Shown: positions 16,079-24,015 of the stretch, piece by piece | Numbering within the stretch: the first letter of the stretch is position 1 | How the letters are laid out: every line of letters begins with the position of its first letter | Assembly: GCA_048201975.1 (NCBI GenBank) | Contig: DBFBGQ010000046.1 | Coordinates: 1-52,430, forward strand | Direction: 5' to 3' | DNA: 52,430 nt | Source of the DNA: Egerieenecus sp048201975 | GTDB taxonomy: Bacteria; Bacillota; Clostridia; Christensenellales; Aristaeellaceae | Made by a program: the position numbers and the translations under genes | The notes under the pieces: model-generated | The model's input: only the letters and a program-made list of their open reading frames with translations | Databases searched by the model: none | Told to the model about the DNA's origin: nothing

Positions 16079-17011
16079 TCACCGCGAATAGGCGACCTGC
16101 CCCCGAATCAATGTGTAGCGCACCGCCGTGGCCAGGCGCAGGGGGCTGCCATCAAGGATCGTCAGATCCGCCTGCATGCTCGGGGCTATGGCGCCCCACG
16201 CCGCTTCCAAGCCCATGGCCCGGGCCGCATGGCAAGTCACCGCCGCCATGGCTTCTCCCTCTTCCAGCCCGCAGCGCAGGCAAAGCCCCGCGCACAGGGG
16301 CAGATGGTGGATGCGGGCGGTGGGATGATCCGTGCTCAGGGCTACCGTCGCGCCCAGCTTGATCAGCCTGGCCGCCAGGCTATAGGCGCTTTCTCCGCCC
16401 CGCCGCCTGCCCACGCCCACCACCACCGGCATGCGGCTTTGGGCGATCTCCTCCGCCAGGGCCGCCGTAGGCGCGCGATGCTCCAGGGTGACCGCTCCCC
16501 CAACGCTGCGCCACAGGCTGAGCGCCAGCGCCAGCGCAGCCTCGGTGCCCGCCTGCAGCTTCACCCGGCGCCCCGCCGCCTGCGCCTCTTCCATGCCGCT
16601 GCGGAGCTGCGCCTCGGTCATGCCATCCATGGGATAAAGCAGCGCGCCAGGCTTGTCCAGCCGCTGCGGCATGCGCCCGGTCTGCCACAGCGCGCACCGC
16701 CTGGGCGCGGGAACGCTGGGGGCAGGGCAGACCTCCACCACGGTGATGCCCGCCGCCGCCGCTTGCGCGAAAGCCGCGTCCGAGGGGTCCGCGTTTTGCG
16801 GATTTTCCTCCGTAAGTCCCAAATGCGTGTTTGCATCCAACAGCCCGGGCCACACATGCAGCCCGCGGGCATCCAGCACCGTCTCCAGCCGAAGCGTCGT
16901 CGGGTCAATCCGTTTTTCCAGGCGCAAGATCCGCCCGTTCTCTACCAGCACATCCCCCTGCCAGGCGGGCCCGGTCATGGGATGAATCATTCCCTGCTCA
17001 ATCAGCAGCAC
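16079..17011 (-). CDS. Amidohydrolase-like protein lacking a usual metal ligand
   Basis: A 310-residue protein with the composite fold of the amidohydrolase superfamily: small N-terminal beta part, barrel entry WPGLLDANTHLG, later STDHPTARIHH and the C-terminal ADLTILDG. The first metal motif is normally D-x-H-x-H; here it reads DANTH, so the first His is Asn. At 310 residues it is also shorter than typical members (about 380-420). It may be a weakened or non-classical hydrolase. GTG 17011 is preferred because CGGAG lies 7 bases upstream and the fold starts there; an in-frame ATG at 17035 is possible. A leader of about 200 bases precedes it. Confidence 0.7.
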   Translation of the reverse strand: MLLIEQGMIHPMTGPAWQGDVLVENGRILRLEKRIDPTTLRLETVLDARGLHVWPGLLDANTHLGLTEENPQNADPSDAAFAQAAAAGITVVEVCPAPSVPAPRRCALWQTGRMPQRLDKPGALLYPMDGMTEAQLRSGMEEAQAAGRRVKLQAGTEAALALALSLWRSVGGAVTLEHRAPTAALAEEIAQSRMPVVVGVGRRRGGESAYSLAARLIKLGATVALSTDHPTARIHHLPLCAGLCLRCGLEEGEAMAAVTCHAARAMGLEAAWGAIAPSMQADLTILDGSPLRLATAVRYTLIRGQVAYSR

Positions 17012-17225
17012 AGTTTCACTCCGCTCCTTCCACATGCGCCGGCGCCAGCGCCGGAAAGCCTCGCAAAGACAAAAAAATCCCCACGGGAGGCGATGCTTTC
17101 CAGCCCCGAACCACCGGAGTCTCCCATCCGCTTTGCCGTTCTATGTTTGTATGTACCAAGGCGCGCAGGCAACCGCCCGCGCCGCCGTCATGTCTTTGTC
17201 TCGTGTCAAAACCAGACCATAGTCT

Positions 17226-17254
17226 ATTATAATCCATAGTATTTTCTGGAACAA
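17226..17254 (-). promoter_or_regulatory. Promoter of the amidohydrolase-like gene, with a long leader
   Basis: On the - strand, TTGTTC (17249-17254), 17 bases, TATAAT (17226-17231). Transcription should start near 17219, leaving about 200 untranslated bases. In the leader a GC-rich stretch is followed by T7 (complement of 17071-17077), but I cannot draw a clear terminator stem or a known riboswitch. Confidence 0.7.
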
Positions 17255-17353
17255 ATGTATTGTAACACACTTCCTACCGCAATTTCCAGTACAAAACCGA
17301 CCTTTTGACTGAAACAAAAAAATTGTTACAGGTGTGTTGTCATACCAAAGTCT

Positions 17354-17381
17354 GGCGGTGGAGCGTTCCGGCTCCACCGCC
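17354..17381. terminator. Terminator hairpin downstream of spoIVA
   Basis: GGCGGTGGAGC and GCTCCACCGCC form a perfect 11-base stem with a short loop just past the spoIVA stop. The T-run is weak on the - strand (AGACTTTGG) and better on the + strand (GCGTTTT). Confidence 0.65.
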
Positions 17382-17391
17382 GCGTTTTCCC

Positions 17392-18879
17392 TTACAGCAG
17401 GATGCAGATCATGCCGCCGCTACCTTCGTTGATGATGCGCGTCAGGGTTTCCTGCACCTTCTGCTGGGCGTCCGCCGGCATGCGCATCAGCTTGTTGGAC
17501 AACCCCTCCCGGACCATGTCATGGAGACTCTTGCCAAAGAAGTTGGTGCTCCAGATCTGCTGCGGATCGTTCTCAAATTCCTCCAGCAGATAGCGAACCA
17601 GCTCCTCGCTCTGTTTCTCGGTGCCCACCACCGGGGTGACCTCCGTCTCGATATCCACGCGGATCAGGTGCAGCGAGGGCGCATGCGCCTTGAGCTTCAC
17701 GCCGAAGCGGCTGCCCTGGCGGACGATCTCCGGCTCCTGGAGGCTCATTTCGCTCATGGCCGGCGTAACCAGACCATAGCCTGTTTCACGGACGGCGCGC
17801 AGGGCTTCCGCCACGTGGTCGTATTCGGCCTTGGCGGCCACCAACTCCTTCATCAGCGCCAGCAGGTGCGCATCCCCGCGAATCTCCGTGCCGCACTCCT
17901 CGCCCAGCACCCGATTGAACAGTCCATCCTGTAAGGTCAGCACAAAGTCTATGCGCCCCTCGCCAGGCCGGATGCCCTCCTGCCGCAGGCCGGGCACGTA
18001 TTCCGAGCCCGCAAAGGCTTCCTGGAACACATCGCTCTCCCGCATTTTGCGGTTTTCCTCCCCCGCGGCGCGAACCCGCTCCATCACATGGCTGACCAGC
18101 CAATGTCCCGGTTCCAGGGCGTGCAGCCAGGCGGGCACGGTAAAGCGCACCTCCCGCACGGGGAACTCCAGCAGGATGCTTTCCAGCACGTGCTGGATAT
18201 CCTCCAGGCCCATCTCCTTCACGTTGAGCAGCATCACCGGCACGCCGTGGCGGTTCTCCAGGCTCTCCCGGAGCTGCAGCGCCTCGGCGGTGCGCGGGCT
18301 GGCGGAGTTGAGCACAATGATAAAGGGTTTCCCCAGCGCCTTGAGCTCGGAGATCACACGGTCCTCCGCCTCCACATAAGCGGAACGCGGCAGATCCGCA
18401 ATGGTGCCGTCGGTGGTCACCACCATACCGATGGTAGCGTGGTCCGTAATGACCTTCCGCGTGCCGATTTCCGCCGCCTGTTCAAAGGGGATATCCTGAT
18501 CCGACCAGGGAGTGTGCACCATGCGGGCGCCTCCGCCCTCCATGCTGCCCAGCGCGCCCTTGACCAGGTACCCCACGCTGTCCACCATGCGCACCCGCAC
18601 CGCCGCGCCCTCCTGCAAAAACACCTGCGCGGCTTCGCTGGGCACAAACTTGGGCTGGGTGGTCATGATGGTCTTACCCGAACCACTCTGGGGCAGTTCA
18701 TCCATTAGCCGGTCCCGCTTGGGCCCGGGAGTCATGTGGGGCAGCACCAGCTCCTCCATGAAGCGGGCAATGAAGGTGCTCTTCCCCGTCCGCACCGGCC
18801 CTACGACGCCGATATAGACGTCTCCATCCGTCCGCTCCGCAATGTCCTTGTACAAATGAAAGGATGATCCCTTCTCCAT
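17392..18879 (-). CDS. spoIVA: Stage IV sporulation protein A, spore-coat base ATPase
   Basis: A 495-residue protein close to the 492 of Bacillus subtilis SpoIVA, which polymerises with ATP hydrolysis on the forespore surface to found the coat. The start KDIAERTDGDVYIGVVGPVRTGKST contains the Walker A loop (about 27-35), and DSVGYLVKGALG, AYVEAEDRVI and the Gly-rich C-terminus GSGGMICILL also fit the family. ATG 18879 has AAGGAGGG upstream; 10 extra in-frame codons are unlikely. In other sporeformers it is made in the mother cell under sigma-E; CATAGGAT (complement of 18908-18915) matches the sigma-E -10 at six of eight positions, but no good -35 is visible. Confidence 0.96.
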   Translation of the reverse strand: MEKGSSFHLYKDIAERTDGDVYIGVVGPVRTGKSTFIARFMEELVLPHMTPGPKRDRLMDELPQSGSGKTIMTTQPKFVPSEAAQVFLQEGAAVRVRMVDSVGYLVKGALGSMEGGGARMVHTPWSDQDIPFEQAAEIGTRKVITDHATIGMVVTTDGTIADLPRSAYVEAEDRVISELKALGKPFIIVLNSASPRTAEALQLRESLENRHGVPVMLLNVKEMGLEDIQHVLESILLEFPVREVRFTVPAWLHALEPGHWLVSHVMERVRAAGEENRKMRESDVFQEAFAGSEYVPGLRQEGIRPGEGRIDFVLTLQDGLFNRVLGEECGTEIRGDAHLLALMKELVAAKAEYDHVAEALRAVRETGYGLVTPAMSEMSLQEPEIVRQGSRFGVKLKAHAPSLHLIRVDIETEVTPVVGTEKQSEELVRYLLEEFENDPQQIWSTNFFGKSLHDMVREGLSNKLMRMPADAQQKVQETLTRIINEGSGGMICILL

Positions 18880-18938
18880 GGAAGTCCCTCCTTGCTTCGC
18901 TTGGCACATCCTATGGCGCGGAGGGACAAGATAGAACC

Positions 18939-18973
18939 AAAAAAAAGCGGCCGCCCTCCAAAAAGGGCGACGC
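18939..18973 (-). terminator. Terminator after the degenerate response regulator gene
   Basis: On the - strand, GCG-CGCCCT pairs with AGGGCG-CGC, followed by eight T. It separates the spoIIR-sleB-ypeB-regulator operon from spoIVA. Confidence 0.8.
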
Positions 18974-18979
18974 AGCTCC

Positions 18980-19624
18980 TTATGCCATTTTCAGCCGATA
19001 CCCCAGCTTATAAACCGTCTCGATGCAGCCGGAGCCGATTTTCCGGCGCAGCCGCTGAATGTGCACGTCCACCGTGCGGGTTTCCCCGATGCCCTGATAT
19101 CCCCAGGCCGTGCGCAGCAGCTGCTCCCGGGACACCGCCGCGTCCGGGGACTGCATCAATGCCTGCAGCAGCGCAAACTCCTGCGCCGTCAGCGGCAGTT
19201 CCCGGCCGTCCAGGGTGGCGTGACGCTTTTCCACGTCCAGGGACAGCCCCCCCAGCGTCAGGGTGGTGTCCGTCACCCGCATGAGCTCCGAAACCGCGTT
19301 GACCAGCGCCTTGCCGTCAAAGGGCGCAAGAAGCACCGCGCTGCTGCCCTGGTACAGCGCCTGCAGATGGCTGCTGTTGCTGGCGTCGCAGGTCATAAAC
19401 AGCACCGGCCATCCCTTGGCGGATAAGGTTTTCAGCAGCGTAAAGCTATCCGCCCAGGGCAAACGCGCATTGAGCAGCGTGAGCATCCTGTCCGTCTGCT
19501 TCACTTGGGCGAGACCATCCGCAATGGTCGTTGCCCGCATACAATGATGTCCGGCCCGGTGAAGAATATCGCTCATTTTCTTCCCCAGTTTTTCATCCGG
19601 CTCTAAAATCAAAATATCTGCCAT
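18980..19624 (-). CDS. Orphan OmpR-type regulator with a degenerate receiver
   Basis: A 214-residue protein with receiver and winged-helix domains (TVDVHIQRLRRKIG, ETVYKLGYRL). The receiver has lost key residues: the phospho-acceptor Asp is Asn52 (LTLLNARLP), and the conserved Lys before Pro-Phe is Ala100 (LLAPF). Thr78 and the N-terminal acidic residues remain. It is therefore probably not switched by normal phosphorylation. No kinase is encoded nearby. It follows ypeB by 39 bases with no terminator between, so it is probably co-expressed in the forespore. GAGGTGAG precedes the ATG. Possible roles, all inference: a constitutive late forespore regulator, or one switched by a ligand or dimerisation. 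Confidence 0.85.
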   Translation of the reverse strand: MADILILEPDEKLGKKMSDILHRAGHHCMRATTIADGLAQVKQTDRMLTLLNARLPWADSFTLLKTLSAKGWPVLFMTCDASNSSHLQALYQGSSAVLLAPFDGKALVNAVSELMRVTDTTLTLGGLSLDVEKRHATLDGRELPLTAQEFALLQALMQSPDAAVSREQLLRTAWGYQGIGETRTVDVHIQRLRRKIGSGCIETVYKLGYRLKMA

Positions 19625-19663
19625 GGTCTCACCTCATCCATTCAACGGCGCACGCGCGCTGTT

Positions 19664-21034
19664 TCATCCATCCGTCACAATTTTTTCTCCTTTCCGGGAG
19701 ATTTTTGCGGTGAGCACCCCTTGTTCCGTATCAATGCGCTTGAGCAGTTCCACCTCCTTGCCGGTGTCGGCGTCCAGATAAATCAGGTAAGTGCCATCCC
19801 CCTTGCACACGGTAAACTCATAGCACAGCTGCTCCCCATCCCGGTAGGGAATGACGCACAGACGGTTGGACTGCGTATCCAGCCCCGGCGCCAGAAGCGC
19901 CGCCGCCTCCTGCGCCGTAAGCGCCGGCGGGTCCAGCTCCCGCTCCACGTGATTCATCCAGTAATTGTTGGCTTCCAATCCCACCACGTCCCCGGTGTCC
20001 AGGCGCAGCTGCACCTTCACCAGGTCCGGGTAGAGCAGCACCCCGTCCTGCTCCGCGGCGAAGTTCAGCACCATGATGCCGCTCTCATAGCGCTGGGCAT
20101 GGGTGCAGACCATTTCCCCGAAGCCTTTCTCCCGCAGGAACGCGGCGGCCAGCTCCCGGCACCTGGCCTCCTCCAGGGCAGGGGTGAAGCCCGCGGATTC
20201 GGGCATCATCCATAGCACCTTGCCCCCCTGGGTGGTGATCTCCAGGTTCAGCTGCAGATCCTGGGTCACCACCGTGACGCCCCAGGCGGGCAGCGCGCCG
20301 CTGGTAGCCGGGGCATTCCTGGCGGAAATCACCCGCTCCTCCCCCACGAAAGCCCGCGCGATGGCCACGGCCTCGTCCTGGGTCACCGTACCCTCCGGCA
20401 GTCCCTTGGGCGCGCCCAGATGCCGGGCGTCTGAGAAGGCCCCGTCATAGATCAGCGTGGGATACTGCATGCCGTGATCCTGATCCCCCAGCGCTTCCAG
20501 GGGACGGCTGTCCGACGCGCTAACCGCCGTGAACACCTGCTCCCCGGTGTACAGAGCCAGCCGCTGCTCCTGCAGGGATTGCTGCGCCAGAGCCAGCTGC
20601 GTCCCCAGCTGAGTGCAATCGGTGAGCAGCGTCTCCAGCTGGGCGGCGTCCTGGGTGGGCAGAGCGCCCTGCTCCACCAGCACCGGAAGCAACGTGCCCG
20701 CGTACTCCGCCAACTGATTGGCAAAAACCAGCGTGGGCACCATGGCCTCGTGGCTCAGGGGCAGAAAGGTGAGGTTCCGGCGCACGTCGTCGGAGAGCTG
20801 GCTGATCTGCGAAAGCAACCGGGTACACTGCGCCGCGTCCCCGGAAACCAGCACCTTTTCCAGCGCCAGGGAGAGCGCCTGCATTTGTTCCGTGGTTTCC
20901 ATCAGGGCGCTCTGATAAATTTCCTCCAGCGCCGTCTCGGCCTGCTGGGCGCGGTTGGACTCCAGCGCCAGGCCTGTTATGCAAACAAAGAGCAGCAATC
21001 CCAGCAGTATGGGCGCGATATGCTTTTTCATCAT
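19664..21034 (-). CDS. ypeB: Germination protein YpeB
   Basis: A 456-residue protein with an N-terminal membrane anchor (about 6-26), a helical region to about 190 and C-terminal PepSY repeats (for example TVTQDEAVAIARAFVG, QEAAALLAPGL with YLDADTGKEV at the end). YpeB holds and stabilises the cortex-lytic enzyme SleB in the dormant spore. ATG 21034 has AAGGAAGG upstream; the frame can be extended 6 codons to a GTG but without a ribosome site. It lies 27 bases after sleB in the same operon. Confidence 0.93.
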   Translation of the reverse strand: MMKKHIAPILLGLLLFVCITGLALESNRAQQAETALEEIYQSALMETTEQMQALSLALEKVLVSGDAAQCTRLLSQISQLSDDVRRNLTFLPLSHEAMVPTLVFANQLAEYAGTLLPVLVEQGALPTQDAAQLETLLTDCTQLGTQLALAQQSLQEQRLALYTGEQVFTAVSASDSRPLEALGDQDHGMQYPTLIYDGAFSDARHLGAPKGLPEGTVTQDEAVAIARAFVGEERVISARNAPATSGALPAWGVTVVTQDLQLNLEITTQGGKVLWMMPESAGFTPALEEARCRELAAAFLREKGFGEMVCTHAQRYESGIMVLNFAAEQDGVLLYPDLVKVQLRLDTGDVVGLEANNYWMNHVERELDPPALTAQEAAALLAPGLDTQSNRLCVIPYRDGEQLCYEFTVCKGDGTYLIYLDADTGKEVELLKRIDTEQGVLTAKISRKGEKIVTDG

Positions 21035-21061
21035 GGCGATCCTTCCTTGCACGCCCGGATG

Positions 21062-21718
21062 TCAGATGGCGAAGGCGTGCTTGCCAATGGTAAGCTGCAC
21101 CTGCCGTGTCCATATCCAGGAGTTGGTGGCGGTGGACGGGTTATAATAGTACAGACATCCCCCGGTGGGGTCCCAGCCGTTCAAGGCGTCCCGGGCCGCG
21201 CGGATGGAATTCTCCGTGGGTTCCATATCAAACTGCCCATCCCATACCGCGTCGAAGGCCCCGGTCTGAAACACCACGCCGCTGATGGTGTTGGGAAAGG
21301 CCGGGCTCTTGACCCGGTTCAGCACCACCGCCGCCACGGCCACCTGCCCCACGTAGGGCTCCCCGCGGGCCTCGCCGCTGACCAGCCGCGCCAGGATGCG
21401 CACCTCGCTCTCCTGATAGGTGGAGGCGGCCACGGTGCCCGTGAGGGTGATGCCCAGCGCCGCCGCTGTGGAGGGCCCCACCGCGCCATCGGCCTTCAGG
21501 CCGTTCTTCTCCTGAAACCATACCACCGCGTTATACGTTTCCTTGCCGAAGACGCCGTCCACTGCGCCGTCGTAATATCCATATTGCTTCAGCTTCTGCT
21601 GCACCAGAGAAACCTGAGCGCCGCGGCTTCCCCAGGCCACCACCGCCGCGCTGGCGGACAGCGCCACCAAGCTGAGCAAAAGCAGCGAAAGCGCCGTGAT
21701 CCGCAATCCTCTTTTCAT
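21062..21718 (-). CDS. sleB: Spore cortex-lytic enzyme SleB
   Basis: A 218-residue secreted enzyme that cuts muramic-lactam-containing cortex during germination. It has a signal peptide (1-25), a peptidoglycan-binding repeat (about 30-90: VSLVQQKLKQYGYYDGAVDG, then GPSTAAALG) and the SleB/CwlJ catalytic domain from about 100 (RLVSGEARGEPYVGQVAVAAVVLNR, with the likely catalytic Glu). It ends TIGKHAFAI as in the family. ATG 21718 overlaps the spoIIR stop (ATGA) and has GGGGAGGA upstream. Confidence 0.95.
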   Translation of the reverse strand: MKRGLRITALSLLLLSLVALSASAAVVAWGSRGAQVSLVQQKLKQYGYYDGAVDGVFGKETYNAVVWFQEKNGLKADGAVGPSTAAALGITLTGTVAASTYQESEVRILARLVSGEARGEPYVGQVAVAAVVLNRVKSPAFPNTISGVVFQTGAFDAVWDGQFDMEPTENSIRAARDALNGWDPTGGCLYYYNPSTATNSWIWTRQVQLTIGKHAFAI

Positions 21719-22290
21719 GCAGCGTCCTCCCCGCCAAACCATCGGCTCCATAGTTCCGGCAGCACCAGCGTCCAGCGAACGCCTGCCTCCTCCCACAGGG
21801 TCACGCCCGCCTCCTCCGGCACGCTTGCCGCCTCCAGAGACAGCTCCCGATCCACCAGCCCCCACCAGTTATGCCCCTGGGCAGGACCCAGCCGCACCAT
21901 CAGCGCCGGATAAATCCCCGCAGGAAAGGTCAGCCCGTCCAACTCACGCTGGTCGAAATCCACCTGCTCCAGGGTCACATTCACTTCTCCGCCGTAGCCC
22001 TGCGCACGGGCGGCCTCCTCCGCCGCTGCCTGCAGCTGCGGCAGAATGGTCTGCGTCTTCTCCAGCATGGAAAGGCTGACCACGGGGCTTTCCGCATAGG
22101 CGGCCCGCACCGCGTCCCGAACGCAAAGTTTGATCCGCTGATCCTCTTCCTGGTCGCTGGCCGCCACCACATGCAGCCGCAGCAGAATCCCCGCCCGCAT
22201 GGCCAGCGCCGCCCGGAGCGAATCCGCATCCGCGCCCCCCGCCAGCAGCTGCGCCGCAACCATCATGAGCGCCAAACATCTTCCCAGCAT
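21715..22290 (-). CDS. spoIIR: Stage II sporulation protein R
   Basis: A 191-residue exported signalling protein. SpoIIR leaves the forespore and triggers SpoIIGA to process pro-sigma-E in the mother cell. The family core RLHVVAASDQEEDQRIKLCVRDAV is clear, followed by GHNWWGLVDREL. The N-terminus is hydrophobic (signal). ATG 22290 has a GGGGGGAG site. In Bacillus spoIIR is a separate sigma-F gene; here it leads an operon with sleB and ypeB. Confidence 0.93.
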   Translation of the reverse strand: MLGRCLALMMVAAQLLAGGADADSLRAALAMRAGILLRLHVVAASDQEEDQRIKLCVRDAVRAAYAESPVVSLSMLEKTQTILPQLQAAAEEAARAQGYGGEVNVTLEQVDFDQRELDGLTFPAGIYPALMVRLGPAQGHNWWGLVDRELSLEAASVPEEAGVTLWEEAGVRWTLVLPELWSRWFGGEDAA

Positions 22291-22312
22291 ACCGCTCCCC
22301 CCTTCGTAAGGC

Positions 22313-22342
22313 CAGCATGCCCCGGAAAGCAGAAAGCTATGC
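22313..22342 (-). promoter_or_regulatory. Candidate forespore (sigma-F/sigma-G) promoter for spoIIR-sleB-ypeB
   Basis: On the - strand, GCATA (22338-22342) fits the GHATR -35 shared by sigma-F and sigma-G. After 18 bases, CATGCTG (22313-22319) matches the sigma-G -10 CATWHTA at five of seven positions. It ends 23 bases before the spoIIR ATG, downstream of the thiT terminator. Confidence 0.45.
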
Positions 22343-22368
22343 GCGCACTTTCCCACTGCGCGGCGCAA

Positions 22369-22416
22369 CAAAAAAACGCCAGGAACCGTCGCAGACGCAG
22401 GCAACGGTTCCCGGCG
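22369..22416 (-). terminator. Strong terminator after the thiamine transporter gene
   Basis: On the - strand, a 16-base stem with one mismatch or so (CGCCGGGAACCGTTGC against GCGACGGTTCCTGGCG) is followed by seven T. Confidence 0.9.
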
Positions 22417-22434
22417 GCGGGAAAAAGCGAATCT

Positions 22435-23148
22435 TTACTTGGCCTTGGAAAGCTGCTGGGTCAGGCGCAGGCCCACCGCCAGCGCCAGCACCACGCAGAT
22501 GATGCACTCCGGCAGCATGTAGGATGCGTTGTAGCCGATGGAATACACCCAGGGATTCTGATCCCCCGCATACTCCGCGAAGAACACCACCCCGGAGAGC
22601 ACCGCCGCGATGAAGCGGCCCACGGAACCCAGCACCACGCCCACCGTCAGGCCCAGGGCGCGGTTTTCACTCTGGGAAAACATGCCGGCCAGGCCCACCA
22701 GCGCAAAAGCGATGGGGTAATCCAGCAGCATCTGCGGCACGCTGAGGAAAATCGGCTCAATAATGAACTGCATCACGCCATACACCGCGCCCACCAGCAT
22801 GCCCGGGCCCATGCCATACACATAGGCGAAGAGCATCAGGGGCAGCATGCTGGCGGCGGTCACAGAACCGCCCTGGGGCATATCAAACAGCTTGACCATG
22901 CTCAGCACACTGCTCAGCGCCATGCAAACAGCGCCCAGGGCCAGCATTTTGGTAGTCCACACAGTCTTTTTCCCGGAAGCCATTTTGCGGTAGGCCAGCA
23001 GGCCGCCCACCAGCAGCACCGCCACCAGGATCCAGGCCCAAACAGGGAATTCGGCAAAGTCGCCGAAAGCGCTTTCAAACCAGCTGGGTTGGACCTCCGC
23101 AGCGGCTTCCTCCTCGGCCGCCGCCCGGGTGATGAGATTGAGAATCAT
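22435..23148 (-). CDS. thiT: ECF transporter substrate-specific component for thiamine
   Basis: A 237-residue membrane protein that binds thiamine and works with a shared ECF energising module encoded elsewhere. The typical ThiT region GGSVTAASMLPLMLFAYVYGMGPGMLVGAVYGVMQFI is present, with about six helices from about 65 onward. An N-terminal extension with one extra hydrophobic segment (about 35-55) makes it longer than the usual 180-200. ATG 23148 has GGAGGAATT upstream. Expression is controlled by the TPP riboswitch upstream. Confidence 0.92.
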   Translation of the reverse strand: MILNLITRAAAEEEAAAEVQPSWFESAFGDFAEFPVWAWILVAVLLVGGLLAYRKMASGKKTVWTTKMLALGAVCMALSSVLSMVKLFDMPQGGSVTAASMLPLMLFAYVYGMGPGMLVGAVYGVMQFIIEPIFLSVPQMLLDYPIAFALVGLAGMFSQSENRALGLTVGVVLGSVGRFIAAVLSGVVFFAEYAGDQNPWVYSIGYNASYMLPECIICVVLALAVGLRLTQQLSKAK

Positions 23149-23178
23149 GGGAATTCCTCCTTTTTCTTTTGCATCTCC

Positions 23179-23205
23179 AAAAGAAAAACCCGCGTCTTGC
23201 GCGGG
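23179..23205 (-). terminator. Riboswitch-controlled terminator
   Basis: On the - strand, CCCGCG-5-CGCGGG is followed by TTTTTCTTTT, lying between the TPP aptamer and the thiT ribosome site. This is the likely OFF-state expression platform. Confidence 0.85.
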
Positions 23206-23257
23206 AAAGCAGGTGGCAGCCACCCTTGTGCCGGGGGATGAAAGGCGCTTGCCGTTT

Positions 23258-23360
23258 CCGCTTCCCTACGGTAGGATTACCTACACAGGTTCCAAGGGTC
23301 GGGCCCTTCGCCCTCTCAGCCACGTGCGGATGGAAATCCGTCGTATTGCCCCCCTAGCGG
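23258..23360 (-). promoter_or_regulatory. TPP riboswitch (THI element)
   Basis: Read on the - strand, it has the conserved order CTAGGGG, GGCTGAGAGGG, GACCCTTGGAACCTG, GGTAATCC and ACCGTAGGGAAG, the hallmark TPP aptamer. When thiamine pyrophosphate is bound, the terminator at 23179-23205 should form and stop thiT expression. Confidence 0.96.
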
Positions 23361-23381
23361 TAGATGCGATTTTCGTGTATT

Positions 23382-23409
23382 ATTATAGCAAACCCTTTGC
23401 GCTTGTCAA
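23382..23409 (-). promoter_or_regulatory. Promoter of the TPP riboswitch-thiT unit
   Basis: On the - strand, TTGACA (23404-23409), 16 bases, TATAAT (23382-23387). The -35 overlaps the ribosome-site region of the rightward gene at 23422. Confidence 0.85.
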
Positions 23410-23421
23410 GGAGGAAACGCC

Positions 23422-24015
23422 ATGCCTTCCCACTTTTTTGCCTACCTGAACCGTATGAAGCACATTCGCCGCTGGGGGCTGATGCGCGCCACCCAGCCGG
23501 AAAACGATATGGAGCATGCCCTGCAGGTGGCCCTGCTGGCCCACGGGATCGCCCTGACGGCCCGGCGGGAATTTGGCCGGGAAGTGAACCCCGAGCACGT
23601 GCTAGCCCTTGCGGTGTATCACGACGCCCCGGAGGTGATGACCGGCGATCTGCCCACCCCTGTGAAATACTCCAGCCCGGAGCTGCGCAGGGCATATCAG
23701 CGCCTGGAGCAGGAAGCCGGGGAGCGCCTGCTCTCCCTGGCCCCGGCCGCCCTGCGGGAGGACTACCGCCCCTACCTGATCCAGCAGGATGACTACGCCC
23801 ATCGCCTGGTGAAGGCCGCCGACCGCATTGCCGCGTACATCAAATGCGTGGAGGAACGGCAGGCAGGCAACCGGGAGTTTCTCTCCGCGGAGCAAAGCAT
23901 ACTGCAGAGCATCCAGGAGATCAACCTGCCAGAGGTGCAGGCATTCTTTCATCAATGCGTCCCGGCCTTTGCCCTGAGCCTGGACGAGCTGAGCGCCGGG
24001 GAGGTGGAACCATGA
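23422..24015 (+). CDS. YfbR-like 5'-deoxynucleotidase (HD domain)
   Basis: A 197-residue HD-domain phosphohydrolase that should dephosphorylate deoxynucleoside 5'-monophosphates. FFAYLNRMKHIRRWGLMRATQPENDMEH is typical of YfbR. The metal-binding residues His32, His67-Asp68 and Asp134 are visible (MEH, VYHDAPE, AADRI). AAGGAGG is 8 bases before the ATG. Its stop overlaps the next start as ATGA, giving a three-gene operon with a TIM-barrel protein and a DNA glycosylase. Confidence 0.92.
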   Translation: MPSHFFAYLNRMKHIRRWGLMRATQPENDMEHALQVALLAHGIALTARREFGREVNPEHVLALAVYHDAPEVMTGDLPTPVKYSSPELRRAYQRLEQEAGERLLSLAPAALREDYRPYLIQQDDYAHRLVKAADRIAAYIKCVEERQAGNREFLSAEQSILQSIQEINLPEVQAFFHQCVPAFALSLDELSAGEVEP

